Counted from the stretch's first letter, positions 18,149 to 27,000 are shown. The stretch: 64,000 nt of DNA from Acidovorax delafieldii (GCA_002377855.1 DFQQ01000015.1:27664-91663), one strand, 5' to 3'. Notes: a model not told the origin generated them from the sequence alone. Numbers and translations are program-made.

Positions 18149-19297
18149 ATGATTGAATGGAGCAGCCAGGGCCAGGCCCACACAGCCCACTGGCGCTCCG
18201 AGAGCGGCGCCCCGGCTCCTCGCCGCGTGGTCACCGCTGATGACACCCTGCCCGCCGATACGGCATACCGCCTGGCCTGCGAAGGCACGGGGTTGCTGTG
18301 GACGGGCGATTTTCAGAATGCGCGCATGCTGCTGCAGGCGCTGATGCGCCGGGCAGACCGCAAGCCCCGCAAGGCGGCCGCCAAAGCCGCACAGAAAGCG
18401 GCCGCCGCCACTGCGTCTGAAGCCTTTCATCTGCACCGCCAGGCGCAAGCGCAGCGCGCGCGGGTGCTCTCTTCGGTGCTGATCGTGCTAGAAGGCGACT
18501 ACGCGATTGCGTTGCGCCGCGCGCCTGATCTGCGCCAGGCCTGCACCGAAGCGTGGGGCCCTGCCAGCGGCGAGCGCACGGTGGCTTCGCTGCGCGAACT
18601 GCTTGGCCTGGTGGGTGCCCATGAATGGCGCAAGAAGGGCGTGGAGATACCCGCGCTGGGCGCGCCGCCGGGCAACCGCATCCACCCCTACTACGGCGTG
18701 TTTTCGCCCGTGCGCGGCGAGTATGTGGACTTGGTGGCACAGACACCGTTGCCCAGCAAGGCGCTCGCCTTCGACGTAGGGGTAGGCACCGGGGTGCTGT
18801 CTGCAGTGCTTGCCCGCCGCGGTGTGCAACGGGTGGTTGCCACCGACCAAGACCCACGTGCGTTGGCATGTGCGCGCGACAACCTGCAACGCCTGGGGCT
18901 GGCAGGCCGCGTGGACGTGCAGCAGCAGGACCTTTTTCCGGCGGGCAAGGCGCCGCTCGTCGTGTGCAATCCGCCCTGGCTACCGGCTCGGGCAAGCTCG
19001 CCCATCGAGCGTGCGGTATACGACGAGGGCAGCGGCATGCTGCGCGGATTCTTGGCGGGCTTAGCGGCCCATCTAGAGCCTGGCGGCGAAGGCTGGCTGA
19101 TTTTGTCGGACCTGGCCGAGCACCTGCAGTTGCGCACGCGTGAGCAGCTGCTCGACTGGATTGCGCAGGGTGGGCTCAAAGTGCTGGGCCGCCAGGACGT
19201 CAAGCCAAGCCACGCCAAGGTGGCCGACGCCACTGATGCCTTGCATGCGGCACGGGCGGCCGAGGTGACGTCCTTGTGGCGCCTGGGTTTGGCGTGA
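18149..19297 (+). CDS. Class I SAM-dependent methyltransferase (PrmC/RsmC-like)
   Basis: A 382-aa cytoplasmic methyltransferase. The N-terminal region (about 1-190) has an Ala/Lys-rich helix around RKAAAKAAQKAAAATASEA. The Rossmann catalytic domain begins at AFDVGVGTGVLSAVLARRG (SAM-binding glycine loop), continues with ATDQDPRALACARDNLQRLG, and has the NPPW motif (VVCNPPWLPA). That motif marks enzymes acting on glutamine amides or exocyclic base amines. Targets could be rRNA, DNA or a protein; the sequence does not decide. It is probably co-transcribed with the GNAT gene. Confidence 0.88.
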   Translation: MIEWSSQGQAHTAHWRSESGAPAPRRVVTADDTLPADTAYRLACEGTGLLWTGDFQNARMLLQALMRRADRKPRKAAAKAAQKAAAATASEAFHLHRQAQAQRARVLSSVLIVLEGDYAIALRRAPDLRQACTEAWGPASGERTVASLRELLGLVGAHEWRKKGVEIPALGAPPGNRIHPYYGVFSPVRGEYVDLVAQTPLPSKALAFDVGVGTGVLSAVLARRGVQRVVATDQDPRALACARDNLQRLGLAGRVDVQQQDLFPAGKAPLVVCNPPWLPARASSPIERAVYDEGSGMLRGFLAGLAAHLEPGGEGWLILSDLAEHLQLRTREQLLDWIAQGGLKVLGRQDVKPSHAKVADATDALHAARAAEVTSLWRLGLA

Positions 19298-19315
19298 GGC
19301 GTTGACCGGTTTTTG

Positions 19316-19335
19316 GCGCGGCCCTGGTGCCGCGC
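19316..19335. terminator. GC-rich hairpin between convergent genes
   Basis: GCGCGGC pairs perfectly with GCCGCGC around loop CCTGGT, between the methyltransferase (plus) and 19348-19887 (minus). There is no clean T-tract, so termination is only suggested. Confidence 0.4.
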
Positions 19336-19347
19336 GTTGTGTCTTGT

Positions 19348-19887
19348 TCAGGCGGCCAAGGCGCGGGGCTCTCGAGGCAGCAGTTGCGCCATGCGTTCGC
19401 GGATGGTGTCGGCACGCTCGGCCCCGGCAAGCTGCGTGACTTCTTCCAACAGCGACTCGCCCACTTCCAGCATGCTGTCCCGGTCTCGGGCCGAACGCAG
19501 TGCGCTGTGAAAGTGCTGTGCCCGGGCTGGGTCGCGCCGGGCAAAGAGCCGCTCGCAGATGTCAAAGAGGTACATCCGTGCGCCCGCCAGCGAGCGCAGA
19601 TGGTCGCTGGGTTCGGGCGTAGCGGCGGCCTCTGGCGTGTGGGCTGCTGGCTTGGCACGGGCCGTGCGTGGCGCTGGTGTATCTTGCGGGGCCTGGCTGG
19701 AGGGCGCCAGGTAACCGTGGAGCAGAAGGTGCTCGACGATTTCGGCGCCACCGCCGTTGTACATGGCCTGCAGTTCAGCAAGGTTCTTGCCTTCCACCAG
19801 CAGCAGCAGCGAGCGCTCGCGCAGGCTCAGCGTGCGCATGCCGGGAGCGAGTTCCTGTCGGGCTTTGTCGGTTTTGAGAAGCAGCAT
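19348..19887 (-). CDS. Conserved hypothetical protein (179 aa)
   Basis: A soluble protein in two parts. An N-terminal segment (MLLLKTDKARQELAPGMR, then LSLRERSLLLLVEGKN and a helix ending HLLLHGYLAP) resembles a small winged-helix-like region. A proline/alanine linker follows, then a helical C-terminal part (ARMYLFDICERLFARRDP to ERMAQLLPRE). I recognise no named family. The fold suggestion is a guess from the pattern. The coding frame has neighbour-like GC and a clear ATG at 19887. It is convergent with the methyltransferase. Confidence 0.72.
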   Translation of the reverse strand: MLLLKTDKARQELAPGMRTLSLRERSLLLLVEGKNLAELQAMYNGGGAEIVEHLLLHGYLAPSSQAPQDTPAPRTARAKPAAHTPEAAATPEPSDHLRSLAGARMYLFDICERLFARRDPARAQHFHSALRSARDRDSMLEVGESLLEEVTQLAGAERADTIRERMAQLLPREPRALAA

Positions 19888-20007
19888 GGCGGGCTATCGC
19901 AAAGGCGGTGGCCGGTATTGCAGCAGTGCGGCGTGACATGGCGATGACGGTCAGCAAGCTTGGTTGAAGCGGGCGAGTGCCAGAAATCGCGTTTCGCAGC
20001 AGCCAGC

Positions 20008-20059
20008 AAAATGCTATGGTATTTGTAGCTGGTGGCGCTTTATTGATGGGCGCTAGAGC
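20008..20059 (+). repeat. About 50-bp hairpin repeat, copy B
   Basis: aaaatgctatggtatttgta followed by gctggtggcgctttattgat and gggcgctagagc. It aligns with copy A through 'gcta...tagctg.tggcgcttt.ttgat.ggcgctaga'. It lies 58 bp before the dusC start and is followed by TTTTTT. Confidence 0.7.
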
Positions 20060-20117
20060 AGTTTTTTATCTTGAGGCGGCTTTTGCGCGTCGGTGCGCCG
20101 CTGCCGGGTGCGTGTGT

Positions 20118-21083
20118 ATGACCTTGTTGTTGGCCCCGATGGAGGGGCTTCTCGATTTTGTGTTGCGTGATGTGCTTACCCGTGTGGGTGGCGTGGACCG
20201 GTGCGTTTCGGAGTTCATTCGCATCACTGGCACCTTGCTGCCCGACAAGGTGTTTTTGCGCTATGTGCCTGAACTGCACAATGGCAGCCGCACCCTGGCC
20301 GGGGTGCCGGTGCGCGCCCAGTTGCTGGGGTCTGATCCGGTCTGCATGGCCGAAAACGCGGCGCGGCTCGCAGCCTTGCAGCCGGAAGGCATCGACCTGA
20401 ACTTTGGCTGCCCCGCCAAAGTGGTCAACCGCCACGGCGGCGGCGCCGCCTTGCTGCAAGAGCCCGAGCGCATTGCCGCGGTGGTAGCCGCTGTGCGCCG
20501 CGCGGTGCCTGCCCACATGCCGGTATCGGCCAAGATGCGGCTGGGCTTCAATGACACCGCCCTCATGCGGGAGTGCGCGCAGGCCATGGAAGACGGTGGG
20601 GCGGTAGAGCTGGTGGTGCATGCCCGTACCAAGTCCGATGGCTATCGGCCGCCTGCGTATTGGGAGTTGATTCCGCAAGTACGCGCTGCAGTGCGTATAC
20701 CGGTGGTGGCCAATGGTGAGATATGGACCGTGGAAGACGCACGGCGGTGCCGTGCGGTGTCGGGCTGCGACGCACTGATGCTGGGGCGCGGCGCCGTGGC
20801 TGACCCGGGGCTGGCCCGTGCCATTCGCGCTGCTGACAGGGGCCATGCAGGCGCCGATACCGTGCAGTGGAGCGAGCTGCTCCCGCACCTGGCGACATTT
20901 TGGCAATTGGTGTGTGATGGCCTGGAGCCACGCCAGAGGGCAGGGCGGCTCAAGCAATGGCTCAATCTGCTGCGCCGGCGCTACCCCGAGGCCGAACTGG
21001 CTTTTGAACATGTGCGCACGCTGACGGATCAACGCGAGATCACCCGCTGGATAGCGGCTCTCCAAGAAAGGGGCGGGGGCTGA
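20118..21083 (+). CDS. dusC: tRNA-dihydrouridine(16) synthase DusC
   Basis: FMN/NADPH enzyme that reduces uridine-16 in the tRNA D-loop. The 321-aa TIM-barrel protein starts MTLLLAPMEGLLDFVLRDVL. It contains DLNFGCPAKVVNRHGGGAAL with the catalytic cysteine (NFGCPA), the phosphate-contacting KMRLG, HARTKSDGYRPPAYW and GEIWTVEDA, and ends in the Dus helical domain. The 'APMEG...' start and C-terminal layout fit DusC rather than DusA or DusB. The ATG at 20118 is chosen because residues encoded upstream read through repeat copy B and have no Dus content. Confidence 0.92.
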   Translation: MTLLLAPMEGLLDFVLRDVLTRVGGVDRCVSEFIRITGTLLPDKVFLRYVPELHNGSRTLAGVPVRAQLLGSDPVCMAENAARLAALQPEGIDLNFGCPAKVVNRHGGGAALLQEPERIAAVVAAVRRAVPAHMPVSAKMRLGFNDTALMRECAQAMEDGGAVELVVHARTKSDGYRPPAYWELIPQVRAAVRIPVVANGEIWTVEDARRCRAVSGCDALMLGRGAVADPGLARAIRAADRGHAGADTVQWSELLPHLATFWQLVCDGLEPRQRAGRLKQWLNLLRRRYPEAELAFEHVRTLTDQREITRWIAALQERGGG

Positions 21084-21156
21084 GGCGGGCTGCTGCCGGG
21101 CCGCGCTTGCGTACCGCCGCAGCCTTTGCGCCCATGGCCTGATCGGCCTGCGGCGA

Positions 21157-22908
21157 TCACAACAGGTGATCGGGCGCGAACCAGCCCAGGATGCGGACCA
21201 GCCAGCGCAAAGGGGCGCTGGTGTCGGGTTCGGCAGTGGCGTCCTGCAGGTCGCTGTTTTTGGGAGCCCGCCAGACCAGGCCGCCCTGGGCGTCTTGTTC
21301 CACATGCCAGGCGGCCTCGTCCAAGGCCGTCTCTATTTGCTCGGTCGCCTGCTCCGAGAGCCTGCGGCTGCGGATGAGCAGGGCGATTTCGGTGTTCTGC
21401 AGCTGCGATCGCAAGTCCAGGTTCATGGAGCCTATGGCCAGCAGACGCCCGTCCAGGATAAGCAGCTTGGAATGCAGCATGGCTTTTGAATCACCGGTGG
21501 AGCCGACGGCCCCGCTGCTGCCGGTGCCCTGAAAAACGCTGCGCAGGCCTGAGAGTTCACTGCGCATTTCATACAGCTGCAGTCCGCTGGCGAGCAGTTC
21601 AGGTCGGTGGCGCGCATAACCCGCATGCGCAATGGGTGCGTCGTTGGAAGCCAGTGAATTCGTCAGCACCCGCACGCGGACACCACGCGCCTTTGCGGCG
21701 GCAAACGCCTGCTTCATGTCAGGGCCCGGCACGAAGTAGGGTGAAACGATGAGCAGATCCTTCTTGGCCTGCCCCATGAGCTGCAGCAGGCCATCCACCA
21801 CGGTCTCCTGCTGGGCCTCGGTGGGGGTGGGCTCCGCAGGGTTTTTGGGCGACGGGCGGGCAGACCGAGGCCCCGGGGCGGGCGCGGGTTCAGCACCTTC
21901 GGCGGGGATCTTGGCGGGGTGGTCTACCAGCACGGCGGCGGGGGCCCAGATCCATGGTGCCTTTTTCAAGTCCATGGGTTCCTGGTTCCAGATGCGTTGC
22001 TGCTGTTCAGCAGTGGTTTTCCGTTCGGCGTCCGTCGGGGCCGCGGGCTCAGAGGCCCTGGGAGCAGGGCCGCTGTCGCCTTCTCCCTCCAGCGACTTTT
22101 GCGCGCGTGTTCGCATTTCCAGCAACTGGTCACGCGAGATGAGCGACTGCACGGGATACGCCCGTGGGTTGTTCCAGTACGCGTCGAACGTCTGGGACAG
22201 TTCATGAACAACCGGCCCAGCCGCGAGCACGTCCAGGTCCACGAAGTTGCCGGCGTCGTCGTTGCCGAAATAGGCGTTGCCCAGGTTGCGGCCCCCGGCA
22301 ATACCCAGCGTGTTGTCGGCAATGAACAGCTTGTTGTGCATGCGCTGCTGCACGCGCGAAAAGTCTCCCAGCAGGCTGAACATGCGCCCCAGTTGGGAGT
22401 TGCGCGCTCCGGTCAGGGGGTTGAACATGCGCATTTCCACATTGGGAACGAAGGCCAGCCGCATGACTTGCGCATCACGCCCGGTGCTGTGCAGATCGTC
22501 CAGCAGCACGCGCACGCGCACGCCCCGCTTCGCCGCAGCCACCACGCCTTGCAGCAGGCGCTGCGTGCTCACGTCCGCATGGATGGCGTAGTACTGCAGA
22601 TCGAGGGTTTTTTCGGCCGACTCCACCAGTGCAAGGCGGCTGCTGTACGCCGCCTGAGCGCCGCTCAGCAGTACAAACCCCGACGGGTGGCGCGCGCCGG
22701 CTGCTGCACGCTGCTCCTGCACCATACCGGCAAGTGCCGTACCCGAAGGGTCAGCCAACGCCTTGCTGACGGGGCGGTCTACGTTTTCCGGCAGGCCCGC
22801 GCACCCTGAAAGGGCGGCACCCAAGCCCAGTGCGGCAGCAATCGAGAACACGGCAAAAAACCGCACGCTCGCGGTGTAAAACGGAAAGAGACGAGGGGCA
22901 GGGGGCAT
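21157..22908 (-). CDS. Phospholipase D-family lipoprotein, cardiolipin synthase-like (ClsC type)
   Basis: A 583-aa phosphatidyltransferase/phospholipase D-superfamily protein. The N terminus is a lipoprotein signal with lipobox LSGC (Cys36), so the enzyme is likely anchored in the membrane facing the periplasm. Two HKD motifs are intact: His191/Lys193/Asp198 (HNKLFIADNT) and His479/Lys481/Asp486 (HSKLLILDGR), each followed by the G-x-x-N segment (GGRN, GSMN). A long Pro/Ala-rich insert separates the halves. ClsC of E. coli, which makes cardiolipin from PE and PG, has a similar plan, but the substrate is inferred. The ATG at 22908 gives the proper signal peptide. Confidence 0.88.
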   Translation of the reverse strand: MPPAPRLFPFYTASVRFFAVFSIAAALGLGAALSGCAGLPENVDRPVSKALADPSGTALAGMVQEQRAAAGARHPSGFVLLSGAQAAYSSRLALVESAEKTLDLQYYAIHADVSTQRLLQGVVAAAKRGVRVRVLLDDLHSTGRDAQVMRLAFVPNVEMRMFNPLTGARNSQLGRMFSLLGDFSRVQQRMHNKLFIADNTLGIAGGRNLGNAYFGNDDAGNFVDLDVLAAGPVVHELSQTFDAYWNNPRAYPVQSLISRDQLLEMRTRAQKSLEGEGDSGPAPRASEPAAPTDAERKTTAEQQQRIWNQEPMDLKKAPWIWAPAAVLVDHPAKIPAEGAEPAPAPGPRSARPSPKNPAEPTPTEAQQETVVDGLLQLMGQAKKDLLIVSPYFVPGPDMKQAFAAAKARGVRVRVLTNSLASNDAPIAHAGYARHRPELLASGLQLYEMRSELSGLRSVFQGTGSSGAVGSTGDSKAMLHSKLLILDGRLLAIGSMNLDLRSQLQNTEIALLIRSRRLSEQATEQIETALDEAAWHVEQDAQGGLVWRAPKNSDLQDATAEPDTSAPLRWLVRILGWFAPDHLL

Positions 22909-23394
22909 GGCGCAGTGTGATGACGCGGGAAAGCCGCAACTTACTGTATCTTGCCAATTGGCCTGCGCCTTGTCGGACAAGGCGCCAGCCCAGCGGCGGC
23001 ACTTTGCCACGGCAGCTTTCACGCAGCCAGCCTGAGCAATCTAGCGGCCCTCTGCGCGATTCACCGCGCCGTGTGCATCTGCGGTCTGGGGCCGTCTGTG
23101 GCGTTGCGAATGCTCGCAATAGCTACGGCTATTGCTGCGTCTTGCGTCTTGCGCCTTGCAGCCCATCCCGATCCGCAGTGCACGCTTACCGCTCGATTTG
23201 TGCAGAGGGTCCCTACGCGTTGATTACCGACCCTTGCAAAATCTAAAGGCGCTCCCGCACAGGGGCATCTCTTCAGCGGGGCGGTGGCACTGCATTCATC
23301 GCCAGCACGCGATAGTTCTGCTCCCTGGGGGCGCATATCGCCTCGGAGTGTTTGCGCTTGTTGGCCACGAGACGTATCGCGCGGCCGCCGAGGC
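22909..23394. other. Intergenic region upstream of the phospholipase gene
   Basis: This 486-bp gap between the phospholipase start and the amt stop holds the 176-bp inverted-repeat element at 23041-23216. Its left 130 bp should include the phospholipase promoter. The right 178 bp shows no gene, clear terminator or repeat. Short open frames here have no recognisable content. Confidence 0.6.
23041..23216. repeat. MITE-like inverted-repeat element, copy 1
   Basis: The ends ctagcggccctctgcgcgat... and ...tgcagagggtccctac form imperfect 22-bp terminal inverted repeats (23041-23062, 23195-23216). The centre has the perfect palindrome GCAATAGC-TACG-GCTATTGC (23116-23135). It aligns along its whole length with 34443-34611 and 59062-59227. 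This copy has a small internal duplication of 'cttgcgt'. It encodes no protein. Confidence 0.85.
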
Positions 23395-24597
23395 TTACCA
23401 GCTGACCTCGCGGTCTGGCGTGGCGCTGATTTTGTGGATGGAGAGGTCCGCCCCATCAAACTCATCTTCCTGGCTCAGGCGCAGGCCCACCGTGGCTTTC
23501 AGTACGCCGTACACCACACCGCCACCCAGCAGCGCCCAGGTTACGCCCAGCAATGTGCCGATGAGCTGCCCCGTGAAGGTCACGCCCCCCAGGCCGCCCA
23601 GCGCCTTGCTGCCAAAAAGCCCTGCCGCAAGCCCCCCCCATGTGCCGCACAGCCCATGCAGCGGCCACACGCCCAATACGTCGTCAATCTTCCAGCGGTT
23701 CTGCGTAAGGGTAAACATCACTACGAAGAGTGCTCCCGCTACGGAGCCCACCACCAAGGCCCCCAAAGGGTGCATCAGATCCGAACCGGCACAGACGGCG
23801 ACCAAGCCGGCCAGCGGGCCGTTGTGCACAAACCCGGGGTCATTTTTGCCCACGCACAGGGCCGCCAACGTACCCCCCGCCATGGCCATGAGCGAATTGA
23901 CCGCCACCAGCCCCGAGAGCTTGTCCACGCTCTGTGCGCTCATCACGTTGAAGCCAAACCATCCCACGATCAAAATCCAGGCCCCCAGGGCCAGGAACGG
24001 GATGTTGGACGGAGGGTGCGCTGAGATGGCGCCATCCTTGCGATAGCGATTGGCCCTTGATCCCAAAAGCACCACGGCGGGCAGCGCGATCCAGCCCCCC
24101 ATGGCATGCACCACCACCGAACCGGCGAAATCGTGGAACTCCTCCCCCGTCAGTGATTTGATCCAGGCCTGCACACCGAAGTGCTGATTCCAGGCGATCC
24201 CTTCAAAGAACGGGTACACGAACCCCACGATCATTGCCGTGGCCAGCAATTGGGGCCAGAACCGGGCGCGCTCGGCAATCCCGCCAGAAATGATGGCGGG
24301 GATCGCCGCGGCAAACGTCAGCAGAAAGAAGAACTTGACCACGCCATATCCACCTTGCAGGACCAGTGTTTCTGCGCCCACGAAAAAGTGGGTACCGTAG
24401 GCCACACCGTACCCGACGGCGAAATAGACGATGGTGGATACTGAAAAATCCACCAAGATTTTGACCAGCGCGTTCACCTGGTTCTTCTTGCGAACAGTGC
24501 CCAGCTCTAGAAAGGCGAAACCTGCATGCATGGCCAGCACCATGATGGCGCCCAGCAGGATGAACAGGACGTCCGTGCCCTGTTTGAGTGCTTCCAT
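23395..24597 (-). CDS. amt: Ammonium transporter (Amt family)
   Basis: Trimeric inner-membrane ammonium channel of 400 aa with about 11 hydrophobic helices. Family features are GFAFLELGTVRKKN, SGGIAERARF, the pore histidine in SVVVHAMGGW and the second twin-His position in SDLMHPLGALVVG. The ATG at 24597 is preferred over one at 24612 because GAGG lies 5 bp upstream of it. There is no cleaved signal peptide, unlike E. coli AmtB. No glnK is adjacent, which is unusual for amtB. Transcription probably starts from the sigma-54-type promoter at 24671-24686, implying nitrogen (NtrC) control. Confidence 0.94.
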   Translation of the reverse strand: MEALKQGTDVLFILLGAIMVLAMHAGFAFLELGTVRKKNQVNALVKILVDFSVSTIVYFAVGYGVAYGTHFFVGAETLVLQGGYGVVKFFFLLTFAAAIPAIISGGIAERARFWPQLLATAMIVGFVYPFFEGIAWNQHFGVQAWIKSLTGEEFHDFAGSVVVHAMGGWIALPAVVLLGSRANRYRKDGAISAHPPSNIPFLALGAWILIVGWFGFNVMSAQSVDKLSGLVAVNSLMAMAGGTLAALCVGKNDPGFVHNGPLAGLVAVCAGSDLMHPLGALVVGSVAGALFVVMFTLTQNRWKIDDVLGVWPLHGLCGTWGGLAAGLFGSKALGGLGGVTFTGQLIGTLLGVTWALLGGGVVYGVLKATVGLRLSQEDEFDGADLSIHKISATPDREVSW

Positions 24598-24670
24598 AAC
24601 GTCCTCTTGCATTGAATAGGGGTGTTTTTGGTGCGCACCTGCTTCGGCGCACCGCTATGCACCAACATCA

Positions 24671-24686
24671 AGCAAAATTTGCGCCT
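24671..24686 (-). promoter_or_regulatory. Sigma-54-type promoter candidate for amt
   Basis: On the minus strand the site reads aggcgcaaattttgct. It has GG at -24 and GC at -12 with the obligatory 10-bp spacing (consensus TGGCACGnnnnTTGCW), and the TTGC half is exact. Transcription would begin about 60 bp before the amt ATG. I did not find a convincing NtrC enhancer site upstream. Confidence 0.6.
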
Positions 24687-24831
24687 GAACTGTGCACAGG
24701 CTTTGTGGGGGCCGATGTGTATTCGTGCCGCAGTCTGGTGCGGGACCAAGGCGCCTGTGAGCGGTGCCTTTTGCCTTCGGGCTGTCGAGAGATAGTTCAG
24801 CAGAAAATACGGTCGCAGCGCTTTCCCCGTC

Positions 24832-24859
24832 AGCGCTAGATGCTATATTTCTGATAGCG
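24832..24859 (-). repeat. Hairpin repeat, partial copy E (left arm)
   Basis: On the minus strand it reads cgctatcagaaatatagcat then ctagcgct, matching the left arm of copy A. The right arm is missing. Confidence 0.5.
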
Positions 24860-24994
24860 TTTGAGTAATGCCCGGTAAGAGACCATTGAAGCAAGAGTCT
24901 TCAAGCCGGGGGGCAACGGCCCATGGGTGACCTTCAAAGACAGGGCTCGGCCCGTGTCTCGCTGCCATGGTCGCCAAGCAAGAGAGAGCGCTTA

Positions 24995-25621
24995 CTACAC
25001 AGCTGCCGGAGCCGTGACCATGCGCTCGACATAGCGGGCGATCAAGTCAATCTCCAGATTGACGCGGGCGCCGGCTTTCAGGCTACCTAACGCCGTGTTT
25101 TCCACGGTGTGGGGAATCAGGTTGATGCTCACTTCGCAGCCAGCAGCGGAGTCCGAGATACGGTTCACCGTCAAGCTCACGCCGTTGATCGTGATGGAGC
25201 CCTTGTACGCCAGATAGCGGCCTAGTGCACGGGGCGCCATCACGCGCAATTCCCAGCTTTCGCCTACCTGGGCAAAATGCGTGATCTCCCCGAGCCCATC
25301 CACGTGACCCGAAACCAGATGGCCCCCGAGTCGGTCAGTGGCCCGCAGCGCTTTTTCCAGATTGATGGGGCCCGGCGCGTCCAAGCCTGTGGTCTTCATC
25401 AGCGACTCGGCAGACACATCCACGGTGAATTGATGCGCTTGCGGCACCAACGTGGTGACCGTCATGCAGGCCCCATTGAGAGCAATGCTGTCACCCAGCC
25501 CTACATCGTCCAAATAACCCTGCGGCGCATGGATGACAAGACGCTTTCCGTGCGAAGCCGTGCTCCCCAGTGACGCGACTTCCGTGATGTGGCCTTGGCC
25601 GGTGATGATTCCTGTGAACAT
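24995..25621 (-). CDS. ribE: Riboflavin synthase alpha subunit
   Basis: Last step of riboflavin synthesis: two molecules of 6,7-dimethyl-8-ribityllumazine give riboflavin. The 208-aa protein has the usual two tandem lumazine-binding domains. The first begins MFTGIITGQG and contains NGACMTV; the second contains GHLVSGHVDG and INGVSLTV. The ATG at 25621 is the canonical start. ribE is on the minus strand and separated from ribD (34722) by the whole pilus operon; ribBA and ribH are not nearby. Its downstream neighbour on the same strand is amt, whose sigma-54-type promoter implies separate expression. Confidence 0.97.
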   Translation of the reverse strand: MFTGIITGQGHITEVASLGSTASHGKRLVIHAPQGYLDDVGLGDSIALNGACMTVTTLVPQAHQFTVDVSAESLMKTTGLDAPGPINLEKALRATDRLGGHLVSGHVDGLGEITHFAQVGESWELRVMAPRALGRYLAYKGSITINGVSLTVNRISDSAAGCEVSINLIPHTVENTALGSLKAGARVNLEIDLIARYVERMVTAPAAV

Positions 25622-25742
25622 GGCGTCTATTGTGGCAGCAATGCCTCATCAGGCTGGCAAATGTGACGACGATTGACCGACGGTAACTTTAAGTGTCCCA
25701 ATGGGGTCTGAGCGATACGCCAGCCCTTTGACAATCAACCAT

Positions 25743-26351
25743 ATGGACAACCCTACCCTTACCCGCCTATGTCTAATGCCTCGCCCAAGATACGAGGCAG
25801 GTTTTACGTTAATTGAACTAGTGGTCACCTTGGCAGTGGCGGCGCTGTTGGCATCGCTCGCTGCGCCCTCGGTGCGGGATTTCATTGTTCGCAGCGGCAT
25901 GACGAACTTGGGTCACGAATTCAACGCAAGTATTCTTAAAGCCCGGAATGAGGCGGTCAACAGAAATACGTGCGTAACGATGTGTATGAGCAGTAATGCT
26001 TCTGCTGCTTCTCCTTCATGCACAACATCTGGTACCGATTGGCAGGCGGGTTGGATTGTTTTTCTGAATCCTAGTTGTGATGCGGGGTTGAATAATCCTG
26101 CCGAAGATATCAATATGCTGATTGCACGCCCCGGCGGTGAGTCATCTTATGCGTTGCAGACACAAAATAACCGAAAAAAATTGAATTTCAACTCAAGAGG
26201 AGCTCCGGGTTTGGGTGGAGCGGGTGAGTTTGATTTGATTTACGAATCGACAAGTAATCCTTTGACCGAAAAATACGGATTCAATATTTGTCTGGATAGC
26301 CTGGGAAGAACAAGAACAATACCGCACGACAAAACGTGTGCTACTTATTAA
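25743..26351 (+). CDS. fimT: FimT/GspH-type minor pseudopilin
   Basis: Minor pilin of the type IV pilus system, first gene of the fimT-pilV-pilW-pilX-pilY1-pilE operon. The class III signal is cut by PilD between Gly and Phe in YEAG-FTLIELVVTLAVAALL, with the conserved Glu at +5, followed by the N-terminal helix. The C-terminal part (WIVFLNPSCDAG and GFNICLDSLGRTR) fits the GspH domain. Starts at 25743 or 25776 both give usable leader peptides and neither has a strong ribosome-binding site, so the first ATG of the leader is given. The gene is AT-richer than the flanking core genes. Confidence 0.88.
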   Translation: MDNPTLTRLCLMPRPRYEAGFTLIELVVTLAVAALLASLAAPSVRDFIVRSGMTNLGHEFNASILKARNEAVNRNTCVTMCMSSNASAASPSCTTSGTDWQAGWIVFLNPSCDAGLNNPAEDINMLIARPGGESSYALQTQNNRKKLNFNSRGAPGLGGAGEFDLIYESTSNPLTEKYGFNICLDSLGRTRTIPHDKTCATY

Positions 26352-26367
26352 TGCTGGTGAATTTGTA

Positions 26368-27000
26368 ATGCTATCATCCCGTAAATTAATTTACCGAATA
26401 TATAGTAAGCGCAATGCGATACAAGGGCTTACCTTGGTCGAAATGCTTGTGGCAGTTCTGGTACTTTCTGTCGGTCTGCTGGGTATTGCAGGTTTGCAAG
26501 CTGCGACATCCAAATACAAAATCAATACCTGGGTTCGATCGGCCTCCGCCGCTTTGATTTCCGACTTGTCAGAGCGTGTTCGCATTAATCCAGAGGTAGC
26601 AGGAACAAGCTTCGCTTCGGCTGGCGTTGAGAGTTCCTCAGCATATGCGCTTAACAGCACATGGGCTACTCAACAGTCCGATACTCTGGCTATAACCAAA
26701 AATTGTGAAACTTCCGTATGTACGCCTGCGGAGCGTGCAGCGTTTGATTTATTGGTTTGGCGTCAACTTGTGCGCGCAAAGATGCCTCAAGGAGCAGCTC
26801 ATATCGAAGGAAATCCTCGTAATGGGTTTCTCGTAACCATGATGTGGCTTGATAAAGAAAACGTTGATAAAGACAAGGTTTTGCAGGCCGCTCCGGTTTG
26901 TTCTGGTAATGAAACTGGCATGGCGCAGCAAAGTTGCTGCCCGCAAGCAGTTTCTGCACCAAACGGTGTCCGTTGCACTCGGTTTTCATTTGTGCCATGA
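26368..27000 (+). CDS. pilV: Type IV pilus minor pilin PilV
   Basis: Minor pilin that primes pilus assembly. The 210-aa protein has a basic leader and prepilin cleavage site in QG-LTLVEMLVAVLVLSVGLLG (Gly/Leu, Glu at +5). The helix continues with GLLGIAGLQAATSKYK and SDLSERVRINPE, typical of PilV. Four cysteines near the C terminus (CSGNE, QQSCCPQ, VRCTRF) and two at NCETSVC could form disulfides. The ATG at 26368 follows a weak GGTGA site; a GTG at 26338 would overlap fimT. The stop overlaps the pilW start as ATGA. Confidence 0.9.
   Translation: MLSSRKLIYRIYSKRNAIQGLTLVEMLVAVLVLSVGLLGIAGLQAATSKYKINTWVRSASAALISDLSERVRINPEVAGTSFASAGVESSSAYALNSTWATQQSDTLAITKNCETSVCTPAERAAFDLLVWRQLVRAKMPQGAAHIEGNPRNGFLVTMMWLDKENVDKDKVLQAAPVCSGNETGMAQQSCCPQAVSAPNGVRCTRFSFVP

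Larger units (their letters stand above)
24598..24994. other. amt upstream / ribE downstream region
   Basis: This 397-bp gap contains a 5'-leader hairpin for amt (GGTGCGC/GCGCACC at 24630-24653), the sigma-54-type promoter at 24671-24686, a hairpin at 24748-24772 (AAGGCGCC/GGTGCCTT) and repeat piece E at 24832-24859. I see no FMN riboswitch and no protein gene. Confidence 0.6.

Noticed and set aside
23060..23246. Short open frames with similar peptides at about 23.1, 34.5 and 59.1 kb
   Set aside because: The similarity comes from the shared inverted-repeat element; frames differ and are interrupted among copies, so they are not a protein family.
24655..24894. A 79-codon minus-strand frame between ribE and amt
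   Set aside because: It overlaps the sigma-54-type promoter and a repeat piece, with no ribosome-binding site or protein-like pattern.
25622..25742. PilR/sigma-54 promoter directly before fimT
   Set aside because: No GG-N10-GC pair of -24/-12 quality was found in the gap, so direct PilR control of this operon is not supported by the sequence.
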